From contig CAYRSQ010000001.1 of NCBI GenBank assembly GCA_964427055.1, forward strand, positions 20,014 to 84,013: DNA of 64,000 nt, written 5' to 3'. Positions 1 through 6,602 of this stretch are shown one piece after another (the first letter of the stretch is position 1; every line of letters starts with the position of its first letter). The position numbers were made by a program, and so were the translations under genes. Source of the DNA: CAYNTH01 sp964427055 (GTDB lineage: Archaea; Aenigmatarchaeota; Aenigmatarchaeia; CG10238-14; SCSR01). Under the pieces are notes generated by a model. The model did not search any database and was not told the origin of the DNA. It saw nothing but the letters and a program-made list of their open reading frames with translations.

Positions 1-262
1 TAAAATAGGAGATGAACTCGTGGTTGATTTGAACGGACTGGAAGACAACAACTCAGAAGCTGATGTCGCGATAGCCATGTTGCCTACCAGAGGAAAAATC
101 AGCCTTCTTCAGATGGACGGTAGGCTGACTAAGGAAGAAATGTTCAAACTCATCGATTTCGCAGTGGAAACTTGCACGATTATACATGAAAAACAAAAGG
201 AAGCTATAAAGCAACATTACGAGTCCAAAAGAAATTTGGAAGAAGAGGATGAGAACGAATAA
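1..262 (+). CDS. rrp41: Exosome complex exonuclease Rrp41, C-terminal part (cut by window edge)
   Basis: The open frame enters from the left edge (first full codon at base 2) and ends at 262, so only about 86 residues are visible. The stretch DELVVDLNGLEDN followed by AIAMLPTRGKISLLQMDGR matches the C-terminal half of the RNase PH fold of archaeal Rrp41, the catalytic subunit that with Rrp42 forms the hexameric 3'-5' phosphorolytic RNA exosome. The tail is Lys/Glu-rich. Rrp42 starts 13 bp downstream on the same strand, the usual archaeal order. The true start lies outside the window; the GTG at 20 is internal to the domain and is not the start. Confidence 0.93.
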   Translation, partial: KIGDELVVDLNGLEDNNSEADVAIAMLPTRGKISLLQMDGRLTKEEMFKLIDFAVETCTIIHEKQKEAIKQHYESKRNLEEEDENE

Positions 263-275
263 GAAGGTGTTGTAA

Positions 276-1034
276 ATGAAAAGTTATGCATATGATTTAT
301 TGATCAATGACAAAAGAATAGACGGAAGAAAACTAGACGAATACAGAACTATTGAAATAAAACAAGATAGAATAAAGCATGCAGATGGTTCCGCTGTTGT
401 TACGATTGGAAAAACAAAAGTTATGGTTGGTATCAAAATGGAAGTTGGGACGCCTTTCAGTGATACCCCCGATGAAGGAACGCTGATGGTAAACTCGGAA
501 TTTGCTCCGATAGCATCTCCCGATTTCGAAACAGGACCTCCGAACGAAGACTCAGTAGAACTGGCCAGAGTTGTGGATAGAGGACTGAGAGAGTCTCATT
601 GTGTAGATTTCAAAAAGCTTTGCATAACATCTGGAGAAAAAGTATGGACTGTTTTTGTAGACATACACATAATAAACGACGATGGTAACCTAATAGACTG
701 CTCATTCTTGGCCAGTTTAGCCGCATTGATGAATACAAAACTACCTAGTTTGGACGATGAAAACAAGGTGATAAGAGGAGAATCAGAGGAAAATCTGGAA
801 GTAAACCACCAACCAATAGAAGTGACAGTATCTAAATTGGAAGACAACTTTATACTGGATCCCGATGCCGACGAGGAAAAAACAATCAACTGTAAATTGA
901 CCGTGGCCGTAAGGGAAGACGACATGATATGTGCTTTGCAAAAACAAGGCAATCTGGAATTGTCTATTGAAGATACCAAGAAAATAATCGAAATTGCTAT
1001 AGAAAAAAGCAAAGAATTAAGAAAGTTTTTATAG
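276..1034 (+). CDS. rrp42: Exosome complex component Rrp42
   Basis: A 252-residue RNase PH-like protein. Recognisable blocks are the N-terminal DGRKLDEYR, then VTIGKTKVMVGIKMEVG, LARVVDRGLRES and DIHIINDDGNLIDCS. In the archaeal exosome Rrp42 is the non-catalytic partner that alternates with Rrp41 in the ring and helps bind RNA and phosphate. The ATG at 276 follows an AAGGTG ribosome site at about 8 nt and Rrp41 ends 13 bp upstream, so the two are co-transcribed. Length is normal for the family. L39e follows 22 bp later on the same strand. Confidence 0.95.
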   Translation: MKSYAYDLLINDKRIDGRKLDEYRTIEIKQDRIKHADGSAVVTIGKTKVMVGIKMEVGTPFSDTPDEGTLMVNSEFAPIASPDFETGPPNEDSVELARVVDRGLRESHCVDFKKLCITSGEKVWTVFVDIHIINDDGNLIDCSFLASLAALMNTKLPSLDDENKVIRGESEENLEVNHQPIEVTVSKLEDNFILDPDADEEKTINCKLTVAVREDDMICALQKQGNLELSIEDTKKIIEIAIEKSKELRKFL

Positions 1035-1056
1035 ACTATTAGTATAAGGTAGTTTC

Positions 1057-1136
1057 ATGGCCAAGAAAACTTTATCGAAGAAAATAAAGTTAGCGAAAGT
1101 AATGAAAGTTAGAGCCGCTCCCAGATGGGCTGATAT
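1057..1136 (+). CDS. rpl39e: Ribosomal protein L39e (eL39), intact copy, interrupted by the assembly gap
   Basis: The frame begins MAKKTLSKKIKLAKVMKVRA and runs into the run of N at 1137. The remainder of the gene appears at 1472-1556 in the second unit of a tandem duplication (KKFGLKRARTRRIESNKKR and on), which gives a 54-residue product, normal for the tiny basic large-subunit protein that lines the peptide exit tunnel. Because this copy has the start codon and leader, it is the likely functional one; its missing 3' part should equal 1472-1556. It lies 22 bp after Rrp42. Confidence 0.85.
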
Positions 1137-1236
1137 NNNNNNNNNNNNNNNNNNNNNNNNNNNNNNNNNNNNNNNNNNNNNNNNNNNNNNNNNNNNNNNN
1201 NNNNNNNNNNNNNNNNNNNNNNNNNNNNNNNNNNNN
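1137..1236. other. Assembly gap (100 N)
   Basis: Exactly 100 undetermined bases, the usual placeholder for a gap of unknown size. The 55 bp before it (1082-1136) and the 55 bp after it (1237-1291) each recur exactly in the next kilobase (1417-1471 and 1932-1986), and identity stops at base 56 on the outer side in both cases. That is what a de Bruijn assembly with k=55 leaves around a collapsed tandem repeat. The hidden sequence is therefore predicted to be about 460 bp, equal to 1472-1931. Confidence 0.95.
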
Positions 1237-1334
1237 AACCATAGACTCAATATACCCCCTACTGCAACTGTAAATGCTACCAGCAAAACAACTGCAATCA
1301 TTGGGCTTATACCTTTTGCACTCATGTCCATCAT
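1237..1334 (-). CDS. Archaeal type IV prepilin, variant copy 1 (5' part only; 3' part in gap)
   Basis: The reverse-strand frame from the ATG at 1334 encodes MMDMSAKGISPMIAVVLL and further hydrophobic residues to a Trp, then enters the gap. It is the N-terminal part of a prepilin with a class III signal: short basic leader, cleavage expected after KG, then a hydrophobic helix that forms the filament core. It differs from the copy at 1598-2029 at the leader (MMD against MTN), at one helix residue (Val against Ile) and in the TATA region (about 1355-1368). The rest of the protein is probably identical to copy 2. Confidence 0.75.
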
Positions 1335-1416
1335 TTATTAATTACGCTCTTTGGTTTAAATATATTTTAAGCTAACAAAACTATTCGCCATTCTTAGAAG
1401 TAACAACGTCTATTTC

Positions 1417-1556
1417 AAATAAAGTTAGCGAAAGTAATGAAAGTTAGAGCCGCTCCCAGATGGGCTGATATAAAAAAATTCGGCCTGAAGAGAGCCAAGA
1501 CTAGGAGAATCGAATCTAACAAGAAGAGATGGAGAAGAACTACCGTTAAAGTTTAG
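1417..1556 (+). pseudogene. 5'-truncated copy of ribosomal protein L39e
   Basis: The last 46 codons of L39e in frame, without the first eight codons, start codon or leader; the sequence immediately upstream is the reverse-strand S27ae fragment. It is the left end of duplication unit 2. It carries the only sequenced copy of the L39e C-terminus, ending in TTVKV at the stop 1554-1556. It is unlikely to be translated unless an internal start such as the ATG at 1437 is used. Confidence 0.7.
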
Positions 1557-1597
1557 ACTAAATGACTTCTAAAATCAAAAATAAAGAAAAATGGAAT

Positions 1598-2029
1598 TTA
1601 TGTCCAGCAACTCTGGGTTGACTTGCATTCACCTGTTACTCCTATTCCTCTGCATGTTCCTGTACATATTACGCTAGTGTTAGTATCTTTGCCCCAACTG
1701 ACACTACTTGTTAATCCCGGCGTGAGTGGGTTAGTTATGTTTCCTAAATCATATATGGATTTACCTGAAGATGAATAACATAAAAGATTGTTCATATTTT
1801 CAGTCCCAGGATTTGTAACAATTACAGCAGTTTCCGTAACCGATAGAATTTTTGGATACGTACCTACGCAAGCAGTCTGATTCTCAGTCGCTGTCTGCAC
1901 AGATCCTGTAGTAGTAGTTACGTAATTAGTCAACCATAGACTCAATATACCCCCTACTGCAACTGTAAATGCTACCAGCAAAACAATTGCAATCATTGGG
2001 CTTATACCTTTTGCACTCATGTTCGTCAT
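1598..2029 (-). CDS. Archaeal type IV prepilin, copy 2
   Basis: A 143-residue protein starting MTNMSAKGISPMIAIVLLVA. The short leader ending in KG, followed by about 20 hydrophobic residues (to LSLW), is the class III signal cut by a PibD/FlaK-type peptidase, with the helix assembling into a filament. The head is Thr/Ser/Asn-rich with five Cys residues, suggesting disulfides outside the cell. Length suits a major or minor pilin. It stands alone between L39e and S27ae; a near-identical copy lies to its left. The exact filament type (adhesion pilus or other) cannot be told from the sequence. Confidence 0.85.
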   Translation of the reverse strand: MTNMSAKGISPMIAIVLLVAFTVAVGGILSLWLTNYVTTTTGSVQTATENQTACVGTYPKILSVTETAVIVTNPGTENMNNLLCYSSSGKSIYDLGNITNPLTPGLTSSVSWGKDTNTSVICTGTCRGIGVTGECKSTQSCWT

Positions 2030-2075
2030 CTATTAATTATGTTTTTTGGTTTAAATGTATTTTAAACTAACAAAA

Positions 2076-2276
2076 CTATTCGCCATTCTTAGAAGTAACA
2101 ACGTCTATTTCTTGTTTCTTCCAAACAGTCATTCCACATTTGCCGCAATAAAATCTGTCACCGTGCTCAGCCATAAATACACCATCACCACATCTGTCGC
2201 AAACCTTTTTCACTCGTTCTGCTTTCCCATCAGACACTTCGTAATGTTCACTCGCTTTCTGATACTTGTGTTTCAT
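2076..2276 (-). CDS. rps27ae: Ribosomal protein S27ae (eS31)
   Basis: A 66-residue zinc-ribbon protein of the small subunit. The zinc ligands are CDRC and CGKC, with GVFMAEHGDRFYCGKCGMT matching the family core. The ATG at 2276 lies inside the 3' end of S24e, giving a 29-bp overlap, so the two are translationally coupled. The last 12 codons belong to the duplicated segment whose other copy is at 1381-1416. S24e-S27ae is the standard archaeal pair. Confidence 0.93.
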   Translation of the reverse strand: MKHKYQKASEHYEVSDGKAERVKKVCDRCGDGVFMAEHGDRFYCGKCGMTVWKKQEIDVVTSKNGE

Positions 2277-2550
2277 CGGATTTCAACTCTTCTTTGTCTT
2301 CTGTACTCTTTATCATTTCAACTGGTTTTTCGTTCAAGATTTTAGCTTTGACGCTGGATTCACTCAATCCTTTCTTGGTAAGGATGTAATCTATAACTAC
2401 TTGGCTTTCGTCAACGTTGAACTTGCTTGCTAATTCTTTGGATACATCCTCAGTTTTAGGAGTCGGTTCAGATTTATGAACGACAGTTAGAACTAAATCC
2501 TTCCTTTTAAAAAATGGGTTCTCTTTTTCTTTCAATACCTTAATTTCCAT
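2248..2550 (-). CDS. rps24e: Ribosomal protein S24e (eS24)
   Basis: A 100-residue small-subunit protein beginning MEIKVLKEKENPFFKRKDL, the family signature, with FNVDESQVVIDYILTKKG in the middle and an acidic C-terminal tail. The ATG at 2550 is preferred over the in-frame TTG at 2553 because AGGTG lies 6 nt upstream of it. It sits between Spt4 and S27ae, in the conserved archaeal cluster that couples transcription factors with ribosomal proteins. Confidence 0.93.
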   Translation of the reverse strand: MEIKVLKEKENPFFKRKDLVLTVVHKSEPTPKTEDVSKELASKFNVDESQVVIDYILTKKGLSESSVKAKILNEKPVEMIKSTEDKEELKSDETQVSESE

Positions 2551-2592
2551 CAATTACACCTTCCACAATCTTTCTATCTGAAACATAAAAAG

Positions 2593-2781
2593 TTAACCTA
2601 CATACAGTGCGTACTTGCCGTTTTCTGTTATTTCCAAAGACTTGGCGACTTCGCTATCGGGGTTCAATATAACGACAACTCCCTTCCAACTTGTAGACAA
2701 ATCAGTGGATTTGCATACAGGGCACACTTTCTCAGTCGTGAACCTTCTGCAGTTCCTGCATGCTTGAACCCTTCTCGCCAT
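2593..2781 (-). CDS. spt4: Transcription elongation factor Spt4 (RpoE2)
   Basis: A 62-residue zinc protein starting MARRVQACRNCRRF, with ligand pairs CRNC and CPVC, then LSTSWKGVVVILNPDSEVAK, the classic Spt4 core that binds the NGN domain of Spt5 to form a processivity clamp on RNA polymerase. A second ATG three codons upstream (2790) is possible, but AGGT lies 8 nt before 2781 and only 3 nt before 2790. It follows RpoE1 with almost no gap. Confidence 0.92.
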   Translation of the reverse strand: MARRVQACRNCRRFTTEKVCPVCKSTDLSTSWKGVVVILNPDSEVAKSLEITENGKYALYVG

Positions 2782-2793
2782 ATCATACAACCT

Positions 2794-3363
2794 TTATCCT
2801 TTCTTTTCGGTCTTTCCTGTTTTCTTCCTCTTCTTGTCTTCATCTATCCAGGATATCGCACCTAATCCGGCTTGCCTCATTGTCAATCCTACCTTATTGT
2901 CTCCCTTTCCTAGGCTCACGGATATGACCCTAATCCTGACAAGATCCCCTTCCTTTAGTGTCCTTTTGCTTTCCTTGCCCAAAAACACCGAATTCTTGTC
3001 GTCGAAGCTGACGAAATCATCCATTATCTGCGAAATATGAACCAAACCATCCATAGGGCCCATTCTCACAAAACATCCGAATTCCGTATTGTCTATGACT
3101 TCCCCTTCAGCTATCTCGTGAATCTCTGGTTTGTAAGTTAGGAGATTGAATTCGCAGTCATAATAAACACCTGGATCGTTGGCCTCTATCTTGCCTTCCC
3201 CTATTTTGTCTATTCCAGTAACAGAGAGGATGACTCCTAGTCTGGCACTGATGACTCCTTCCAGCTGGTCCTCTATGGCCGACTCAAGCGCCTTTTTTAC
3301 GTCCGTACCAAGCTTCTCAGGGGGCACTCTGATTCTGTCTTCTATGGTAGCTATCCTATACAA
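2794..3363 (-). CDS. rpoE1: DNA-directed RNA polymerase subunit E' (RpoE1, Rpb7 homologue)
   Basis: A protein of about 190 residues with the Rpb7-type N-terminal domain (YRIATIEDRIRVPPEKLG) followed by an S1/OB domain (EGEVIDNTEFGCFVRMGPMD, GLVHISQI) and a Lys-rich tail. With RpoF it forms the polymerase stalk that binds emerging RNA. The longest frame starts at a GTG at 3369 that overlaps the pyrophosphatase stop, but the family normally begins at the Met-Tyr position, which here is a TTG at 3363 with AGGTG 5 nt upstream. I use the TTG; the GTG is the alternative. Confidence 0.93.
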   Translation of the reverse strand: MYRIATIEDRIRVPPEKLGTDVKKALESAIEDQLEGVISARLGVILSVTGIDKIGEGKIEANDPGVYYDCEFNLLTYKPEIHEIAEGEVIDNTEFGCFVRMGPMDGLVHISQIMDDFVSFDDKNSVFLGKESKRTLKEGDLVRIRVISVSLGKGDNKVGLTMRQAGLGAISWIDEDKKRKKTGKTEKKG

Positions 3364-3365
3364 AT

Positions 3366-3899
3366 TCACACCTCTCTTGTCTTCTTATAGAGTTCAATCG
3401 CATATTTTATTATCTCTTTCGCTTCTTTTGAGCTTTTCCATGACTTGAACTTAGACCATTTGTTGGGTTCTAACCTTTTGTAAGTTTCGAAAAACTCCTT
3501 TATTTCCTTTAATTTATGTTCCTGCACATCTTTAATATCTTTTATATCGACCGTCCTCGGGTCTTCGTCTATAACCGCAAGTATCTTAGAATCTTTACCT
3601 TTCTCGTCCTCGAACTCCAGAGCTCCTATCGGTCTGACCTTTACGACACATCCTATGTGCAAAGGTTCCTGACTGATTATCATGATATCCAATGGGTCAT
3701 TGTCGTCATACCATGTCTGAGGCACGAATCCGTACTCTACCGGAAACGTTACAGAAGAGTAAAGCATCCTGTCCAGTACAAAGCATTCGTGCTGCTCATT
3801 ATATTCATATTTGTCCCGTGTCCCGCTTTCCACTTCTATGATGGCGTTCACCTTGTCCGGAGCTTCTTCGCCTACGGGTATGTCACGAACCATATTCAT
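3366..3899 (-). CDS. ppa: Inorganic pyrophosphatase (soluble, family I)
   Basis: About 177 residues. The family I core is visible: ESGTRDKYEYN, VEYGFVPQTWYDDNDPLDIM with the Asp cluster that binds Mg ions, and KVRPIGALEFEDEKGKDSKI with the conserved KD-x-K pattern. It hydrolyses the pyrophosphate released by, among others, aminoacyl-tRNA synthetases and polymerases. The frame is open to 3926 (TTG), but MNMVRDIPVG at 3899 matches the usual start and has GAGTGA just upstream. It overlaps RpoE1 slightly or abuts it. Its presence inside the Rpb7-PIN-aIF2-gamma cluster is somewhat unusual. Confidence 0.93.
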   Translation of the reverse strand: MNMVRDIPVGEEAPDKVNAIIEVESGTRDKYEYNEQHECFVLDRMLYSSVTFPVEYGFVPQTWYDDNDPLDIMIISQEPLHIGCVVKVRPIGALEFEDEKGKDSKILAVIDEDPRTVDIKDIKDVQEHKLKEIKEFFETYKRLEPNKWSKFKSWKSSKEAKEIIKYAIELYKKTREV

Positions 3900-3932
3900 A
3901 AAATCACTCAATGATTGCAAATTCAAATTTAG

Positions 3933-4334
3933 TCAATCGGATATCTCTAAATGTTTTCTTGCTCTTAAATAAATTACTCTCACTCCCATTCCTTTTGCCT
4001 TTTTCCTAAGTCTGGAATCATTTGTAGCCAAAATGACATCTCTTTTCTCGCTTTTCTTCACCTTTTCCGAAAGGAACGATAATATGGCATCGTCAGCATT
4101 GCTTCCAGGCATGTCTAATATGGATATGCGTTCCGAGTCTATGTATTTCAGGCTCAATTTTGCATACATTAGATTCAGCTTTTCAAGTTCCTTTATTGAC
4201 TGTCCCACTATGACCAGTTTTGGTTTACTTCCCACTGTCTCTGATATCCTTTCCATCCCTATACCGAACCTGAATATGTCTACCAGAAAATTGGTGTCTA
4301 TCAAGACAATCGGCATTTTTATTGTTTTCTCCAT
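3933..4334 (-). CDS. PIN-domain nuclease, FCF1/UTP24-like
   Basis: A 133-residue PIN domain. VLIDTNFLVDIFRF near the N-terminus supplies the first catalytic Asp, and NADDAILSF and ATNDSRLRKKAKGMGVRVIYLR give the later acidic residues. Archaeal proteins of this size, encoded between aIF2-gamma and RpoE1, belong to the FCF1/UTP24-like group linked to pre-rRNA cleavage; the function is inferred from family and position. The longest frame (to 4457) would overlap the divergent pilin, so I choose the ATG at 4334 (4343 is also possible). Confidence 0.85.
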   Translation of the reverse strand: MEKTIKMPIVLIDTNFLVDIFRFGIGMERISETVGSKPKLVIVGQSIKELEKLNLMYAKLSLKYIDSERISILDMPGSNADDAILSFLSEKVKKSEKRDVILATNDSRLRKKAKGMGVRVIYLRARKHLEISD

Positions 4335-4360
4335 ACAAATCATACGTTGAACTCTTAGTA

Positions 4361-4372
4361 AATATTTATATT
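4361..4372 (+). promoter_or_regulatory. TATA-like element in the PIN/pilin divergent promoter
   Basis: AATATTTATATT lies 36-47 nt upstream of the pilin ATG at 4408, with AAGGTGA as a ribosome site 10 nt before the start. The gap to the divergent PIN gene is only about 70 bp and the AT-rich box is nearly symmetrical, so it could serve either direction. Confidence 0.45.
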
Positions 4373-4407
4373 GAGGAAAGAAAATTAAAGTAAGGTGAAT
4401 CTTCAAA

Positions 4408-4785
4408 ATGAAAGGAATATCAACAGTAATAGCTACGATATTAATGTTATTGATCACCGTTGGTATGGCTGGATTGGCCTACATGTACATTTCAGGAATG
4501 TTCACATCTAGGACTGCTCAAACCATAAGCCTTTCGTCAGCCGATTGCGCTGGAGGAGACATAAATATCTTAGTTAAAAATGATGGTACTGAAAACATAG
4601 ATACCACGGCTATAGATATTTACGTTGATGGCGGAAATGCGTATGACTGTAAAGGTGCAGGAAATACAACGACTGCTGGTGGAACTACGTTCTGTGATTC
4701 TATAGCAGCTAGCCAAGGAACGCATACAGTTCAAATAGTCGGCCCTTCGAATTCGATAAGTGGTCCGGTCTATTGCGCAGCATAA
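4408..4785 (+). CDS. Archaeal type IV prepilin-like protein
   Basis: A 125-residue protein beginning MKGISTVIATILMLLITVGM: a three-residue leader with the KG cleavage pair, then a 20+ residue hydrophobic helix. The head has a YVDGG motif and Cys residues at DCAGG, DCKG, FCDS and the C-terminal YCAA, probably two disulfides. It lies on the plus strand between PIN and aIF2-gamma, interrupting an otherwise minus-strand conserved cluster, and ends only 5 bp before the aIF2-gamma stop. Pilin or small archaellin-like subunit; the filament type is not resolved. Confidence 0.82.
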   Translation: MKGISTVIATILMLLITVGMAGLAYMYISGMFTSRTAQTISLSSADCAGGDINILVKNDGTENIDTTAIDIYVDGGNAYDCKGAGNTTTAGGTTFCDSIAASQGTHTVQIVGPSNSISGPVYCAA

Positions 4786-4790
4786 AAGGA

Positions 4791-6098
4791 TCAAGCAACT
4801 ATACCGTAGCCTATCAGTCGCCAACGACCAGAGACTTGCCTAGATATGACAACTCTTTCTCTTTTTTCAACACATACTGGTAGCTTTAGGATTAGTCTGA
4901 CTGATTTTCCTATCTTTTCCACGGACCCGACGGACCTTGCTGTTCCTATGCTTATCATCAGATTCTCCCCGGGTCTAATCGGTTTCACGTTTTCCATTTC
5001 TTCCAAACCGACTACCCTTTCCAAGAGGCTGACTTCTATGTCTATTTCATTGACTGCATCGGATAATTTACCCGGATGGCCGGCAATGTTTCCCACCAAT
5101 ATATCTGATTTTGTCAACGACGGATCGAGTCCTGTCATCACTCCGAGCAACCCTCCAGGACCAGCTTCTTCCAGATCGAGACCAGCTTTCTGAAGGCCTA
5201 GAACCTTGGTCTTCAACGGAGAATAAGAACCACTATCTTTCCTGTAACCGGGTCTTATCTCTATCTCGTCTCCCACTTTCAGTTTTCCTTGGATTATACT
5301 CCCACCCAAGACACCTCCCTTCAGTTTCTTGGGTCTAGTTCCTGGCTTGTTTATATCGAAGCTCCTGGCCATCAATAGCTTGGGGTCATCGCCTTCGACA
5401 TCAGCGGCATGATCAGGTATTATATCCTGTATAAATTCTAACAACTTATCTACGTTGATGTTCTTCTGTGCGGATATGGGAACTATCGGGGCGTTCTCGA
5501 TTATGGTATCTCTTATGAATCCCTTGATTTCGTCGTAGTTTTTCATCGCCTCTTCCTCGTCTACTAGGTCTATCTTGTTCTGTACTATAATGACATTTTT
5601 GATTCCAGCAACCTCCAGCGCCGTGAGGTGTTCCCTGGTTTGTGGTTGGGGACATTTTTCATTCGCGGCTATAATCAGAATAGCGCCGTCCATTAGGCTG
5701 GTCCCAGTCAGTACTGTAGCCATAAGAGTCTCGTGCCCTGGTGCGTCTATAAGACTTACTGTTCTCTGGAGTTCGCCGTCCTCAAAACATGCTTGGCACT
5801 TCTCCGATACGGAATATTTTCCACACTTAGGACATTTGTAAATTCTGGCATCGGCGTATCCCAACCTTATCGTTATCCCTCTTTTTAGTTCTTCCGAATG
5901 AGCAAGGGTAAGCTTCCCAGTGAGAGCCTCGGTCAAAGTAGTCTTACCGTGAGCGACATGTCCCACCATGCCTATATTTGAGGATGGTACCAGCTTAGTA
6001 TCTATTTTCTTAGAAGCTTTCTTCTGAGTTTTCTTGGAGGGAGATTTAGCTGTTATCTTTCTCACCCTTGTCGCTTTCCTTGGACGCAGTTTGTTCAT
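4791..6098 (-). CDS. eif2g: Translation initiation factor 2 subunit gamma (aIF2-gamma)
   Basis: The GTPase subunit of aIF2, which carries initiator Met-tRNA to the small subunit. G1 is GHVAHGKTTLTEALTGKLT (Ala rather than the Asp commoner in archaea, as in eukaryotic eIF2-gamma); LKRGITIRLGYADA is switch I; a CPKC and CQAC zinc knuckle follows; G3 is DAPGHE and G4 NKID. Domains II and III complete the C-terminus. The start is uncertain: frames open at 6146 and 6098, plus a possible internal GTG, all inside the S6e tail, so a basic Lys/Ser N-terminal extension and a 50-100 nt overlap with S6e are likely. Confidence 0.94.
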   Translation of the reverse strand: MNKLRPRKATRVRKITAKSPSKKTQKKASKKIDTKLVPSSNIGMVGHVAHGKTTLTEALTGKLTLAHSEELKRGITIRLGYADARIYKCPKCGKYSVSEKCQACFEDGELQRTVSLIDAPGHETLMATVLTGTSLMDGAILIIAANEKCPQPQTREHLTALEVAGIKNVIIVQNKIDLVDEEEAMKNYDEIKGFIRDTIIENAPIVPISAQKNINVDKLLEFIQDIIPDHAADVEGDDPKLLMARSFDINKPGTRPKKLKGGVLGGSIIQGKLKVGDEIEIRPGYRKDSGSYSPLKTKVLGLQKAGLDLEEAGPGGLLGVMTGLDPSLTKSDILVGNIAGHPGKLSDAVNEIDIEVSLLERVVGLEEMENVKPIRPGENLMISIGTARSVGSVEKIGKSVRLILKLPVCVEKRERVVISRQVSGRWRLIGYGIVA

Positions 6099-6504
6099 CA
6101 GTCTTCCCTTCGGGTTGAGCATCTGTTTTTCCTGTTCTATCATCAAAACTTTTGTCTCCTTCCTTTACTACCTTAACGTTTATCTGGACTATGGAATCGC
6201 TTATTGTGTTACCGCAAACCATTTTCCTTCTCCTTTTTCCTTTCACTCTAGGATTGTATCCCGGCCTGTCTTTCAGCAAAAGTTTCCTTCGTCCAGTTCC
6301 GTTGATGTCAGGATGCATCGGGAAGCCGTCCTTGTCGGTTCCGCCAGTTATCTGAAGCGTATAACCGCCAAATCCTATCAAATCTCCGTTGAAGTCCTCT
6401 CCTACCTTCTTCCCTACCAATCCGACAACTTTGTCCTGTTCGACATCTATCTGGAAACTCTTCCTAGTTTTCGGGTCGTTGACAACCATCTTGAATATAG
6501 CCAT
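6046..6504 (-). CDS. rps6e: Ribosomal protein S6e (eS6)
   Basis: A 152-residue small-subunit protein starting MAIFKMVVNDPKTRKSFQID, with GGYTLQITGGTDKDGFPMH and LLKDRPGYNPRVKGKRRRKM, both strongly diagnostic. The C-terminal 30 residues are a Lys/Asp/Glu-rich tail overlapping the start of aIF2-gamma in another frame. A GGTGATG ribosome site precedes the ATG. S6e followed by aIF2-gamma is the conserved archaeal order, and this is the first gene of the minus-strand cluster. Confidence 0.95.
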   Translation of the reverse strand: MAIFKMVVNDPKTRKSFQIDVEQDKVVGLVGKKVGEDFNGDLIGFGGYTLQITGGTDKDGFPMHPDINGTGRRKLLLKDRPGYNPRVKGKRRRKMVCGNTISDSIVQINVKVVKEGDKSFDDRTGKTDAQPEGKTDEQTASKESDKGEKDNS

Positions 6505-6565
6505 ACATCATCACCAATTGACTCTAAATTAAATCTTTAATTATACTTATATTTTTAAATACTTC

Positions 6566-6573
6566 TTATAAAT
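6566..6573 (+). promoter_or_regulatory. TATA box for trpS
   Basis: TTATAAAT ends 30 bp before the trpS ATG at 6603. With the usual archaeal TATA-to-start distance the transcript would begin within a few bases of the ATG, so a leaderless or very short-leader mRNA is likely. The same 98-bp interval also holds the divergent S6e promoter. Confidence 0.5.
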
Positions 6574-6602
6574 CGGAAATCCAAAATAGGAATAGTGGTA
6601 TA

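Larger units (their letters stand above)
1082..1416. repeat. Tandem duplication, unit 1 (contains the gap)
   Basis: This unit starts inside L39e and ends inside a fragment of S27ae; unit 2 (1417-2111) starts immediately at its end. Visible parts are 1082-1136 (55 of 55 bp identical to 1417-1471) and 1237-1416 (9 differences in 180 bp against 1932-2111). The differences lie between 1292 and about 1371, in the pilin start and promoter. The last 36 bp (1381-1416) are an orphan copy of the 3' end of the S27ae gene. With the gap filled the unit would be 695 bp, like unit 2. Confidence 0.8.
1417..2111. repeat. Tandem duplication, unit 2 (695 bp, complete)
   Basis: Starts with a 5'-truncated L39e copy, continues through the complete reverse-strand pilin gene (1598-2029) and its promoter, and ends 12 codons inside the S27ae gene. 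The direct junction of the two units is at 1416/1417 (tatttc joined to aaataaag). Each ribosomal gene keeps one intact copy (L39e on the left, S27ae on the right), so the net result is a doubled pilin gene without loss of an essential gene. Confidence 0.8.

Noticed and set aside
1029..1334. Reverse-strand frame read through the N run
   Set aside because: Only the part from 1334 to 1237 is real sequence (pilin N-terminus); the rest is an artefact of translating N and of L39e antisense.
1057..1341. Plus-strand frame joining L39e to sequence after the gap
   Set aside because: The gap hides an estimated 460 bp, so the frame across 100 N has no meaning; the sequence after it is antisense to the pilin.
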